Origin: Nocardia ignorata NBRC 108230 | GTDB taxonomy: Bacteria > Actinomycetota > Actinomycetes > Mycobacteriales > Mycobacteriaceae | DNA: 64,000 bases | Assembly (NCBI RefSeq): GCF_001612905.1 | Contig: NZ_BDBI01000021.1 | Coordinates: forward strand, 1-64,000 | Reading direction: 5' to 3' | In this document: piece by piece, positions 19,001-27,636 of the stretch | Layout of the letters: every line of letters begins with the position of its first letter | Position numbering within the stretch: the stretch's first letter is position 1 | The notes under the pieces: model-generated | The model's input: the letters and a program-made list of their open reading frames with translations, nothing else | What the model was told of the DNA's origin: nothing | Database searches by the model: none | Position numbers and translations under genes: made by a program

Positions 19001-22000
19001 AGGCTGCCCGGTTACATGGTGCCCGCCGCGCTGGCGGTGCTCGACCGGATGCCGGTGACGCCAGCCGGCAAATTGGACCGAAAGGCCCTTCCGGCACCGG
19101 AATTCGCGGCGACAGGTGGATCGCGCGCACCGCGTACCCACCTCGAGATGCGGGTGGCCGCGGTGTTCACCGAGATCCTCGGTCGGCCGGTGCCCGGCGC
19201 GGAGGACAGCTTCTTCGACATCGGCGGCAACTCGCTGCTCGCCACCCGGCTGGCCGCGGCGCTGCACGCCGACTTCGAGGTCGATCTGCCGGTGCGCCAG
19301 ATCTTCGAGGCGCCGACGGTGGCGGGCATCGCCGGTTTGATCGCGGAAGCGCCCCGGACGCAGCGGGTGGCGCTGGCGGTACACACCCCGCGCCCGGGAC
19401 GCATACCACTGTCGCTGCCGCAGCAACGACTGTGGTTCCTCAACCGATTGTCACCCGAATCCAGCGCCTACAACATCGCTTTCGTCTTGCGAATCGGCGG
19501 CGATCTGGATATCGACGCCCTGCGCGGCGCGGTCACCGACCTGGTGCAGCGGCACGAGGTGCTGCGCACGGTCTTCCCCGAGGACCTCTCGGGCGCCCAG
19601 CAGGTGGTCTTGCCGACGGCCGGGTCGGTGCCTGCGATCGAGCCCGTCGACACCGATCCCGCACGGGCGGAGGAGGTGCTCGCCGAGTTCGCCAGGCAGG
19701 GCTTCGATCTGACCCACGAGACGCCGTTGCGAGTCTCCCTGCTGCGCACCGGCACTCAGGAGTACCTGCTCGGTGTGGTCGTGCACCACATCGCCGCCGA
19801 CGGGTGGTCGCTCGGCCCGTTGACCAAGGATCTCGCGGTGTCGTACGTGGCGCGCGCCGGCGGCAGTGTCCCGGTGCGTGAACCGCTGCCGGTGCAGTAC
19901 GCCGACTTCAGCCTGTGGCAGCGGGCCGTGCTCGGCGCCGAGGACGACCCGGACAGCATCGCCGCCACCCAGCTCGCGTTCTGGCGCGAGACGCTGGCCG
20001 AACTGCCCGACGAACTGCCGTTGCCGTTCGACCGGCCGCGTCCGGCGGAGCCGGTGGGCACGGCGGCCACCGTGGTGTGCCCGGTGTCGGCGCCGTTGCG
20101 TGCGGCGATGGAGGAGCTGGCGGCCGACACCGGCGTCAGCCTGTTCATGGTCGTCCGTTCGGCGCTCGCGGTGCTGCTGCGCGGGGTCACCGGCGGTCGC
20201 GACATCCCGATCGGCACCCCGGTCGCCGGACGTACCGACATCCAGCTCGACGAGCTGGTCGGCATGTTCGTCAACACGCTCGTGTTGCGCTCCGACGTCG
20301 ACCCCGGCGCCAGCTTCACCGAGCTGCTGCACGCCGACCGCGATTCGGAGCTGGCCGCGCTCGCACACGCCGACCTGCCGTTCGAACGGGTCGTCGACGC
20401 GCTCGGCCGCGACAGCCGGGCCAACAACCGGCACCCGCTGTTCCAGGTGGCGCTGAGCATGCAGGACGACAGCGCACCGGAACTGGAACTGCCCGGTCTG
20501 CGGTTGCGCGCCGAGGAGCTCGACATCGCCCGCGCCAAGTTCGACCTGGAACTGCGGGTGGCTCCCGACGGCGACGGGCAGCGTTTCGAATTCGTCTACT
20601 CCACCGAGCTTTTCGACCGGGAGACGATCGAGACGCTGGCCACCCGGTTCGCGGCGATCCTCACCCAGGTGACCGCCGACCCGCGAAGGCTGGTGTGCGA
20701 TATCGACCAGCTCACCGTCGCCGAACATCGCGCGCTCGTCCCGGCGCAGGGCCCGGCGACGGTCACCCCGGTGGTGCTGTCCGACATCATCGACCGGGCC
20801 GCCGACTGGTATCCGAGCAGGCCCGCGCTGCGGTGGTTCGCCGGCGGCAGCGTGGCGGGCGAGGTCGGTGAACTCGACTACGACGAGGTGGCTCGCCGGG
20901 CCCACCGGCTCGGTCGCGCCCTCATCGCACGCGGGATCGGCACCGGCGATCGAGTCGCCGTCGGCCTCACCCGGTCGCTGGACTGCGCGCTCGCCATCTT
21001 CGGTGTCGCCGCGAGCGGTGCCGCGTTCGTGCCCGTCGACCCCCGCTACCCGGCCGACCGGGTGCGGCACATGCTCACCGACTCCGGTGCGCGCGCCGTG
21101 CTCACCACCAGCGCCGACGCCCCCGCCCTGCGCGAGGCCGCCGGACCTCTCGACACCCGGTGGCTGCTGGTCGACGACCCCGACCTGCACACCGAACTGG
21201 CCGGATACGACGACGCCCCCATCCGCGACGCCGAACGCATCCGCCCCATCCACACCGCCGACCTGGCGTACCAGATCTACACCTCCGGCTCGACCGGTCT
21301 GCCCAAGGGCGTCACCGTCACCCACGGTGGTCTGGTCAGCCTCGCGCTCGACCTGCGCGAGCGGATGGGCCTCGACCGGTTCGCCAGGACGTTCTTCTTC
21401 TCCACCCCCAGCTTCGACGTGTCCGTGCTCGACATGCTGCTCGCGGTGTACTCCGGCGCGGAGATGGTGATCGGCCCGATCGACGTCTACGGCGGCGACG
21501 AACTCGGCGCCCTGCTGGAACGGGAGGAGATCACCCATACCTTCCTCACCCCCGCCGTACTCGCCTCGATCGACGCGAGCCGCTGGCCGCTGCCGCGCCT
21601 GCGCGGGCTGATGGCCGGTGGCGAGGCCGTGCCGCCGGACCTGGTGGAGAACTGGGCGCCCGGGCGCCGATTCGTCAACGCCTACGGGCCGACGGAGTTC
21701 ACCGTCATCGCGGCCATGTCGGAGCTGCGGGTCGGTGTGCCGGTGACCATCGGTACACCGGTGCGCGGATCGCGGGCCCTGGTGCTCGACGAACGGTTGA
21801 AACCGGTCGTGACCGGGGTTCCCGGCGAGCTCTACATCGGCGGTGCGGGCATCGCCCAGGGCTACCACCAGCGATTCGGGCTCACCGCATCGCGCTTCGT
21901 CGCCGACCCGTGCGGGCCCGCGGGCAGCCGCATGTACCGCACCGGCGACGTGGTGCGTTGGACCGCCACCGGCGAACTGGACTACCTCGGCCGCAGCGAC

Positions 22001-25000
22001 CACCAGGTCAAGGTGCGCGGTTTCCGTATCGAGCTCGGTGAGATCAGCGCCGTGCTCGGCAGCCACCCCGATGTCCGTTTCGCCCATACCGAGGTGCGCA
22101 CCATCGCGGGTGACGACCGGATCGTCGCCTGGGTGCAGCTGGGTGAAGGCGCGGTCCCGGCCGATCTGGCCGACGTGCGCAATCACGCCGTCAAACACCT
22201 GGCCGGACATATGGTTCCGGCCTCGCTGAACCTGATCGACGCCGTGCCGCTCACACCCGTCGGCAAGCTCGACCGGACGGCGCTGCCCGAACCGGAGTTC
22301 ACCGTCGCGGCGGGCCGCGCCCCGCGCACCGAGTCCGAACGCCTGGTGGCCAGAGTGTTCGCCGAGCTGCTCGGCGTCGAGGACGTGTCGGCCACCGACA
22401 GCTTCTTCGACATCGGCGGCAACTCGCTGCTGGCCACCCAGCTGGTCGCCCGGCTGGCGGCCGCGAGCAATGTGCGACTCGAGGTGCGTACCGTGTTCGC
22501 CGCACCGACCGTCGCCGAGCTCGCGGCGCTGGTGGAGACCGGGCCGTCCGGCGACGAAGGCCGCCCGGACCTGGTGAAACAGGATCGCCCGGAACGGATC
22601 CCGCTCTCGGCGGCCCAACGCAGGCTGTGGTTCCTCAACCGGTTCAACGCCGGCGCGCAGGACCAGTCCGCCGGCGCGTACAACATCCCGGTGGTGCTGC
22701 GCTTGCACGGTCCGATCGACCTCGACGCACTCATCGCCGCCCTGCACACGGTGCAACGCAGGCACGAGACGCTGCGCACGGTGTTCCCGGAAACGGCGGG
22801 CGAGCCCGAGCAACTGGTCCTCGACCCGCAGCTCGCGGCGGTCACCCTCTTCCATGCGAGTGCGACGCCGCACGAGGTCGACGCCGCCGTCGCGCGTTTC
22901 GCGGCGCCGGGCTTCGACCTCTCGGTCTCGGTGCCGTTGCGGGCAGCGCTCATCACCGTCGACCGCACCGGGCTGCCGGTGCCCGCCCAGGCCAAACTGG
23001 CAGTCGCCGGGTCTCAGGAGCACGTGCTCGTGCTGGTGGTGCACCACATCGCCATGGACGGGTGGTCGCTGGAACCGCTCGCCGCCGAGGTGGCCGCCGC
23101 GTACCGTGGCATCCGCACCGGTGAACCGTTCGGCGAACAGATCCCCGAGATCCAGTACGCCGACTACACGCTGTGGCAGCAGCAGCTCCTCGGCACCGAG
23201 GACGACGAGAACTCGCTGATCCGCAAGCAGCTCGACCACTGGCGCGACACCCTCGGCGGGCTGCCCGAACTGCTCACCGTGCCCGCCGATCGGCCGCGCC
23301 CGCCGGTGCCCTCCTACCGGGGCGGCACCGTCGACTGCACGGTCGACGCCGCCACCCACCGGGCGCTGCGCGGGATCGCCGCCGCCAACAACGTCAGCAT
23401 GTTCATGGTGCTGCACGCCGCGCTCGCGGTGCTGCTGCACCGGGTGACGGGCACCGACGACATCGTCGTCGGCACCGCCAGCGCGGGACGTGGTCATCCG
23501 GCACTCGACGCGCTGATCGGCATGTTCGTCAACACCCTTGTGCTGCGCACCGAGGTGTCCGACGACCGCGCCTTCGTCGACCTGCTGCGCACCGTGCGCG
23601 ACCGCGACCTCGACGCCTTCGCCCATGCCGACCTGCCGTTCGAGCGGCTGGTCGAGGTGCTCAATCCCGCGCGCTCGCAGGCGCATCACCCGCTGTTCCA
23701 GGTGATGCTCTCGGTGCGCAACAACCCGGTGCGGATGCTGGAACTGCCCGGCCTGCGGATCGAGGCGGTCGACGCCGACGCAGGCATCGCCAAGTTCGAT
23801 CTGCAGTTCACCTTCACCGAGACCCAGACCGGTGATCGCGTCGGTGACGGCATCACCCTGTCGGTGAACTACGCCGCCGACCTGTTCGAGGAGGTCACCG
23901 CGCGCCGCCTCGGCGACCGCCTGGTGCGGCTGCTCACCGCTGTCGCCGCCGACCCGAACACCGCCGTCGGCGACCTGGCCCTGCTCGACGCGGTCGAGTG
24001 GACCGCGCTGGCACCCGTCCACGGCGCCCGGCCCGACACCCCGGTCACCCTGGCCGAGGTGTTCGACGCCGCGGCGGCGCGGGCCCGCGACGGTGTGGCG
24101 CTCAGCGCGGGCGACACCGTGGTCACCTACGACGCCCTCGACCGCTGGACCAACCGGCTCGCCCGGTTGCTCATCGGCCAGGGTATCGGCCCGGAAAGCC
24201 TTGTCGCGCTCGGTATTCCGCGCTCGGTGGAGTCGGTGGCGACCATGCTGGCGGTCGCCAAGGCCGGTGCCGCGTTCGTCCCGGTGGATCCGAACTACCC
24301 GCCGCAGCGGATCAGTCACATGCTCACCGACTCCGGTGCCACGATCGGGCTGACCCTGCTCGCGCACCGCGACCAGCTGCCCGGTGACTGCCGGTGGTTG
24401 GTGCTCGACGACCCGCACACCCGCGCCACCGTGCTCGGCACCGACGACGCGCCGATCACCGACGCCGACCGGGTCCGGCCGCTGCGCCTGGCCAACCCGG
24501 CCTACGTGGTGTACACCTCCGGGTCGACCGGCACCCCGAAGGGTGTGGTGGTCACCCACGGCGGCATCTCGAACTTCGCCGCCGAATGCGCCGACCGCTA
24601 CGACGTGCGACCGGGCAGCCGCGTGCTGCACTTCGCCACCCCGAGCTTCGACGGGTCGATGCTCGACATCCTGTTCGCGCTCGGTGGGGCGGGCACCCTC
24701 GTCATCACGCCCGCGGGCATCGTCGGCGGCGAGGATCTGCGTCAGCTGTTCATCCGGGAGCGGATCACGCACGCCTTCATCACCACCGCCGCGCTCGGCA
24801 CCGTCGATCCGGCGGGTGTGCATTCGCTCGCGCACATCCTGACCGGTGGTGAGGCGCTGCCGCCGGACCTGCTCGCCCGCTGGGCGCCGGGGCGCAACTT
24901 CTACAACGTCTACGGACCCACCGAGACGACCATCGTCACCCTGATGCCGCAACCGATGAGCCCGCAGGGCCCGATCACCATCGGCGGTCCCATCCGCGGT

Positions 25001-26650
25001 GTCTCGGCCACGGTGCTCGACCGGCGGTTGCATCCCACCCCGATCGGCGTCACGGGCGAACTGCAGCTGGCCGGTGCGGCACTGGCCCGCGGCTACCACA
25101 ATCGGCCGGGGCTCACCGCGCAGCGTTTCGTCGCCAATCCGTACGGTGCGCCCGGTGAACGCATGTACCGCACCGGCGACCTGGTGCGCTGGCGTGACGG
25201 CAGGAAGTCGGCGCTCGACGTGGAGTACGTCGGCCGCACCGACCACCAGGTGAAGGTGCGTGGGTTCCGGATCGAACTCGGCGAGATCGACGTGGCCTTC
25301 GCCCGGCACCCCGACGTGGAGCTGGCGCTCACCGTCGGGCACACCACTCAGGCCGGGGTCACCGCGCTGGTGTCGTATGTGAAGGCCCGCGCGGGTGCGT
25401 CGCCGACGGTGCCCGAACTGCTCGAGCACATCGGTGCGCACGTGCCCAATTACATGGTGCCGCAGGCGATCATGCTGCTCGACGAGGTGCCGCTCAGCCC
25501 GGTCGGCAAGCTCGACCGTGCCCGGCTGCCCGAACCGGTGTTCACCGCCTCGGGCGGGTACCGCGCACCGGTGACTGCTGCCGAGGTGGCGCTGTGTGCC
25601 GCCTTCGCCGAGGTGCTCGGTGTCGAGCGGGTCGGCGCCGACGACGGGTTCTTCGAACTGGGTGGCAACTCGCTGCTGGCCACCAAAGTCGTTGCGGCAC
25701 TGCGTGAGCAGGGCTACGAGATGCCGGTGCAGATGATGTTCGGCGATGCCACGCCGGCCGCCATCGCCGCCCGGCTCGACGGCGCGGACCCGGCGGACGT
25801 GATGGCCGCCGCCCTGGAACCGGTGCTGCCGATCCGCCCGTCGACCGGACCGCACGACACCCCGCTGTTCTGTGTGCACCCGGCCATCGGCCTGGCCTGG
25901 TGCTACTCGGGGCTGCTCGCACACCTGGCTCCCGATCGTCCCGTGTACGGCCTGCAGGCCCCGCACGTGTCCGGTCAGGACAGCTTCACCTCCATCCCGG
26001 AGGCCGCGGGGCACTACGTGGCCAATATCCGGGCGATCCAGCCGCACGGGCCGTATCACCTGCTCGGCTGGTCGCTCGGCGGGCTCATCGCCCAGGAGAT
26101 CGCGGTGCAGCTGCAGGAACTCGGCGAGGACGTTGCGCTGCTGGCGATGATGGACAGCTACCAGCTCGGCGACCGCTGGCTCGACACCGCGATGCCGAGC
26201 GTCGCCGACATCCTCGGCGAGTTCGGTGCCGACCTCGTCGACGGCGCACCACTGCCCGCCGACCTCGACCTGCACGAAGCGGCGGATCTGCTGCGGGCAC
26301 AGCCGGGGCCGTTCGCGGCGCTGTCGGTGGACAACCTGCAACGCCTCTACACCGGGTACGCCGACGGGACGGTGATGGCCAACGCGTTCCGGCCGCGCAC
26401 CTTCGACGGCGACCTGCTGTTCTTCACCGCGGCGGCGGACGAGATCAACGCCGCCGATCCCGCCAGGCGGGCCGGTTCCTGGCAACAGTTCGTCACCGGC
26501 ACCATCCACAACCACGACCTGCCCTGCAGGCACGCGGCGATGACCACACCGGAGGCGCTGGCGGCGATCGGCCCCGTGCTGCACCGCCATCTCGACGGGG
26601 TGCCCGGGATCACCGTGTGCGGCGGCGCCGAGAAGGAGATGCGTCCGTGA
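13007..26650 (+). CDS. Four-module non-ribosomal peptide synthetase with terminal thioesterase
   Basis: A single 4547-residue synthetase reads C1-A1-T1-C2-A2-T2-C3-A3-T3-C4-A4-T4-TE. All condensation motifs are intact: HHIVIDG (His151), HHICGDG (about 1203), HHIAADG (about 2261), HHIAMDG (about 3346). A-domain P-loops (YTSGSTG type) lie near 625, 1695, 2759 and 3836, T-domain serines (GGNSL) near 1012, 2070, 3134 and 4217, and TE GWSLGG near 4355. My manual specificity codes are A1 DVWHFSLVDK (identical to EntF, serine), A2 DALFIGMVAK, A3 DVLFMGAVIK, A4 DGLFLGVIVK (unassigned, hydrophobic-looking). C1 resembles the EntF condensation domain (AHYVEL, RHQRY-like and LATGPVEDL blocks), so an acyl or aryl starter is likely. 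There are no E, MT or Cy domains. GGAG lies 6 nt before the ATG at 13007. It overlaps the ABC transporter start (GTGA). Confidence 0.95.
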   Translation: MSSLATDRVSSCVTDEDSSQPFALSPGQTALWYAQRIRPDIPLTIAHYVELHGDLDPGRLLYAIERFGAESQVGHVRLLEIDGVPHQRVDPSWRPGWARLDLRGEPDPRAAALRWMNEHASTPIDMENEPLTINVVLRIGERDWFWYERGHHIVIDGYGAMNALARTAEIYTAVGEQREPSVSRAAALVDLYADESRYRESSRFHADREYWMQQLAGVGEPMTLSSVTATGDTHDPGRHRATAVLDTDLDTLLTQAITAHNSANSALIVAALAAYVRSVTGNPDVVLSLPVSARTTVALRRSAGVVSNVVPLRVRFDENTTVADVVRQTELQITGALRHQRYRSDDIRRDCGYSRDARGFFGPMVNIMLFHDELKFDDITGQLHVLATGPVEDLSINIYNGDGGRIQLDFEANPRLYGEAENSAHHARYLDFLARFLAAAPDSPANALNAITATERERVLREWNATEIPVPTGTLVSLFTDQVRRSPHAVALEYGDRAIGYTELSERVNQLARELIARGAGPETTVGLCLHRSIEMVIGMYAVLATGAAYLPIDPEHPVDRIDAVVAQAKPVCVLTAARDGVRLPAGAVRVDLDTLDVTGHDIAPITDADRRAPLRPDHPAYVIFTSGSTGKPKGVAVTHAAIVNRLRWMQAEYPLDHSDAVLQKTPATFDVSVWEFFWPLQVGARLVVAAPGGHRDPAYLARIITEKSVTTAHFVPSMLSLFVTDPRVRGGANLRRVFCSGEALPGATVAHFHAALRGPELHNLYGPTEAAVDVTYWPCPVGATTVPIGSPVWNTKTYVLDSQLRPVPPGVVGELYLAGAQLARGYLGRPDLTADRFVANPFTHGQRMYRTGDLARWQLDGGILEYLGRTDFQVKIRGLRIELGEVESALLAQDGIARAVCVARTSRTGDDELVAYVVAAPGAATPEVAALMAALRRALPSYMVPSALVVLDELPLSANGKVDRKALPAPEVGVRVTTGADAPQTELECALAEIFTEVLALDGTGIGVQDSFFDLGGNSLVAARAVARINTTLDASISIRHLFEYSTIASLAEYISTHRPESSTPELVPATRPERVPLSLAQQRLWILNRFAEHAAAYNMPLALRLTGRLDLTALRVGLRDVLDRHESLRTSFPDGPDGPYQLIHPAAAVAPDLVARDVDGRIDDLVAEVAGRGFDLRDETPLRVVLYRLAPDEHLLVVVLHHICGDGWSVAPLARDLMTAVAARADGNAPRWTPLPVQYADFALWQRELLGDETDPEAPLGRQLGHWRRALAGLPDQLDLPLDRPRPLRRTTGGDTVAFTIDAETRRAAAQLASGRGVSMFMVLHAALATVLARVCGSTDITIGTPIAGRSDPALDELVGMFVNTLVLRTEVDLGAGFDRMLDQVRETDLDAFANPDVPFERLVELVNPDRSTNRHPLFQVMLSYDRTPELRVELPGVAAELVPVQTGVAKFDLQLEVRDNHDDGPLHAEFGYATDLFDRSTIEAIARRFTTMLRSALAAPQEPIGDLPLLDRREIARLVPVAGAPAEPADTLARLLADTAQRLPDSVAVRYLGLDTTYRELDERSNRLARSLIAHGAGPESVVAVALPRGLESIIAIWAVAKTGAAYVPVDPAYPTERIAHMIGDSGAVLGLTLPEHLAALPTTVGKHRRAPEWLVFGTAAFEADCAHRSAAPVRDIERTHPMRPTQPAYLIYTSGSTGLPKAVVVTHAGISSLASEQTQLFRVTDAARTLHFSSPSFDASVLELLLGFAAGATVVVAPADLYGGAELAGFLRSERITHAFITPAALATVPAGEFPELNTVIVGGEACSDELVDTWAGRYRMHNMYGPSEATVAVTASVAMVPGEPVPLGVPVRGMRLFLLDSRLHPVPPGTPGELYVSGPGVARGYLGKLGLTAQRFVANPHGRVGERMYRTGDLVVADATGRLRFLGRADDQIKIRGFRIELREIDHVLREHPGVRSATTVVHVDEHGQQRLASYVTADGPIEPAAVLDTARGRLPGYMVPAALAVLDRMPVTPAGKLDRKALPAPEFAATGGSRAPRTHLEMRVAAVFTEILGRPVPGAEDSFFDIGGNSLLATRLAAALHADFEVDLPVRQIFEAPTVAGIAGLIAEAPRTQRVALAVHTPRPGRIPLSLPQQRLWFLNRLSPESSAYNIAFVLRIGGDLDIDALRGAVTDLVQRHEVLRTVFPEDLSGAQQVVLPTAGSVPAIEPVDTDPARAEEVLAEFARQGFDLTHETPLRVSLLRTGTQEYLLGVVVHHIAADGWSLGPLTKDLAVSYVARAGGSVPVREPLPVQYADFSLWQRAVLGAEDDPDSIAATQLAFWRETLAELPDELPLPFDRPRPAEPVGTAATVVCPVSAPLRAAMEELAADTGVSLFMVVRSALAVLLRGVTGGRDIPIGTPVAGRTDIQLDELVGMFVNTLVLRSDVDPGASFTELLHADRDSELAALAHADLPFERVVDALGRDSRANNRHPLFQVALSMQDDSAPELELPGLRLRAEELDIARAKFDLELRVAPDGDGQRFEFVYSTELFDRETIETLATRFAAILTQVTADPRRLVCDIDQLTVAEHRALVPAQGPATVTPVVLSDIIDRAADWYPSRPALRWFAGGSVAGEVGELDYDEVARRAHRLGRALIARGIGTGDRVAVGLTRSLDCALAIFGVAASGAAFVPVDPRYPADRVRHMLTDSGARAVLTTSADAPALREAAGPLDTRWLLVDDPDLHTELAGYDDAPIRDAERIRPIHTADLAYQIYTSGSTGLPKGVTVTHGGLVSLALDLRERMGLDRFARTFFFSTPSFDVSVLDMLLAVYSGAEMVIGPIDVYGGDELGALLEREEITHTFLTPAVLASIDASRWPLPRLRGLMAGGEAVPPDLVENWAPGRRFVNAYGPTEFTVIAAMSELRVGVPVTIGTPVRGSRALVLDERLKPVVTGVPGELYIGGAGIAQGYHQRFGLTASRFVADPCGPAGSRMYRTGDVVRWTATGELDYLGRSDHQVKVRGFRIELGEISAVLGSHPDVRFAHTEVRTIAGDDRIVAWVQLGEGAVPADLADVRNHAVKHLAGHMVPASLNLIDAVPLTPVGKLDRTALPEPEFTVAAGRAPRTESERLVARVFAELLGVEDVSATDSFFDIGGNSLLATQLVARLAAASNVRLEVRTVFAAPTVAELAALVETGPSGDEGRPDLVKQDRPERIPLSAAQRRLWFLNRFNAGAQDQSAGAYNIPVVLRLHGPIDLDALIAALHTVQRRHETLRTVFPETAGEPEQLVLDPQLAAVTLFHASATPHEVDAAVARFAAPGFDLSVSVPLRAALITVDRTGLPVPAQAKLAVAGSQEHVLVLVVHHIAMDGWSLEPLAAEVAAAYRGIRTGEPFGEQIPEIQYADYTLWQQQLLGTEDDENSLIRKQLDHWRDTLGGLPELLTVPADRPRPPVPSYRGGTVDCTVDAATHRALRGIAAANNVSMFMVLHAALAVLLHRVTGTDDIVVGTASAGRGHPALDALIGMFVNTLVLRTEVSDDRAFVDLLRTVRDRDLDAFAHADLPFERLVEVLNPARSQAHHPLFQVMLSVRNNPVRMLELPGLRIEAVDADAGIAKFDLQFTFTETQTGDRVGDGITLSVNYAADLFEEVTARRLGDRLVRLLTAVAADPNTAVGDLALLDAVEWTALAPVHGARPDTPVTLAEVFDAAAARARDGVALSAGDTVVTYDALDRWTNRLARLLIGQGIGPESLVALGIPRSVESVATMLAVAKAGAAFVPVDPNYPPQRISHMLTDSGATIGLTLLAHRDQLPGDCRWLVLDDPHTRATVLGTDDAPITDADRVRPLRLANPAYVVYTSGSTGTPKGVVVTHGGISNFAAECADRYDVRPGSRVLHFATPSFDGSMLDILFALGGAGTLVITPAGIVGGEDLRQLFIRERITHAFITTAALGTVDPAGVHSLAHILTGGEALPPDLLARWAPGRNFYNVYGPTETTIVTLMPQPMSPQGPITIGGPIRGVSATVLDRRLHPTPIGVTGELQLAGAALARGYHNRPGLTAQRFVANPYGAPGERMYRTGDLVRWRDGRKSALDVEYVGRTDHQVKVRGFRIELGEIDVAFARHPDVELALTVGHTTQAGVTALVSYVKARAGASPTVPELLEHIGAHVPNYMVPQAIMLLDEVPLSPVGKLDRARLPEPVFTASGGYRAPVTAAEVALCAAFAEVLGVERVGADDGFFELGGNSLLATKVVAALREQGYEMPVQMMFGDATPAAIAARLDGADPADVMAAALEPVLPIRPSTGPHDTPLFCVHPAIGLAWCYSGLLAHLAPDRPVYGLQAPHVSGQDSFTSIPEAAGHYVANIRAIQPHGPYHLLGWSLGGLIAQEIAVQLQELGEDVALLAMMDSYQLGDRWLDTAMPSVADILGEFGADLVDGAPLPADLDLHEAADLLRAQPGPFAALSVDNLQRLYTGYADGTVMANAFRPRTFDGDLLFFTAAADEINAADPARRAGSWQQFVTGTIHNHDLPCRHAAMTTPEALAAIGPVLHRHLDGVPGITVCGGAEKEMRP

Positions 26651-27636
26651 GTTTGGCGGTAGAAGTGCGCGGCCTCGCCAAGAGTTTCGGCAAGGTGCGC
26701 GTACTGAAGGAGATCGACCTCGAGATACCGGCGGGCACGGTGCTCGGCCTGCTCGGGCCCAACGGCGCGGGTAAGACGACCACCGTGCGGATCGTCACCA
26801 CCCTGCTTCGCCCCGACGCGGGCACGGTGCGGGTGGCGGGGGTCGACGTGCTGGCCGATCCGGCCGCGGCCCGCACCCGCCTCGGGTTGTCCGGCCAGTA
26901 CGCGGCGGTGGACGCGAACCTGACCGGATACGAGAACCTGCGCATGGTGGCGCGCCTCTACGGCATGTCGAAGAAGCAGGCCACCGAACGTGCCGACGAA
27001 TTGCTCACCGCGCTCGGTCTCGACCACGCGGCGAGCCGACGCGCGGGTACGTACTCCGGTGGTATGGCCCGCCGACTCGACCTGGCCGGTTCCCTCGTCG
27101 CGCGGCCGCCGGTCGTCGTGCTCGACGAACCGACCACCGGCCTCGATCCCCGGGGGCGCCTGGACATGTGGAAGGTGATCGGCGACCTCGTCGACGACGG
27201 CACCACGGTGCTGCTCACCACCCAGTACCTGGAGGAAGCCGACCTGCTCGCCGACCGGATCACCGTGATCGACAAGGGCACAGTCATCGCCCGTGGGTCC
27301 GCCGACGAACTCAAGACCTCCATCGGCGGCGACCGGCTCACGGTCACCCTGGCCGCCGGGCAGAGCCCCGATCTCGCGGTCTCGGTTCTCGATCAGGTGG
27401 GTGTCGGCACGCCGATCCACGAGCCGGGCAGCGACGAAGTATCGGTGGTGGTCGGCAACGGCTCCCGCACGATGGTCGAGGCCCTGCGCCGGCTCGACGA
27501 CGCGGGGGTGTGCGTGCTCGACGCCGTCGTGGTCCGCCCGACCCTCGACGACGTGTTCCTCTCGCTCACCGGAACCCCGGCCGAACCGGCCACCGAACCC
27601 GAAACCGACGACGTGCCAGAGGAGATCCTGTCGTGA
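26647..27636 (+). CDS. DrrA-type ABC transporter ATP-binding protein
   Basis: The 329-residue nucleotide-binding subunit of a drug/antibiotic exporter has Walker A GPNGAGKTTT (about residues 37-46), signature YSGGMARRLDLA (about 136), Walker B VVVLDEPTTGLDP (about 156) and the H-loop region LLTTQYLEEADLLADR. The C-terminal extension of about 100 residues after the NBD is typical of the DrrA family. Its GTG overlaps the NRPS stop by 4 bases and its stop overlaps the permease start by 4 bases, so the three genes are translationally coupled. It probably exports the NRPS product or gives self-resistance (inference). Confidence 0.93.
   Translation: MSLAVEVRGLAKSFGKVRVLKEIDLEIPAGTVLGLLGPNGAGKTTTVRIVTTLLRPDAGTVRVAGVDVLADPAAARTRLGLSGQYAAVDANLTGYENLRMVARLYGMSKKQATERADELLTALGLDHAASRRAGTYSGGMARRLDLAGSLVARPPVVVLDEPTTGLDPRGRLDMWKVIGDLVDDGTTVLLTTQYLEEADLLADRITVIDKGTVIARGSADELKTSIGGDRLTVTLAAGQSPDLAVSVLDQVGVGTPIHEPGSDEVSVVVGNGSRTMVEALRRLDDAGVCVLDAVVVRPTLDDVFLSLTGTPAEPATEPETDDVPEEILS

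Noticed and set aside
19451..26590. 2379-codon open frame antisense to the NRPS
   Set aside because: GC-rich codon bias leaves the complementary frame free of stops; the sequence is low-complexity (Gly/Arg/His/Val) with no domain, while the plus strand carries perfect NRPS motifs.
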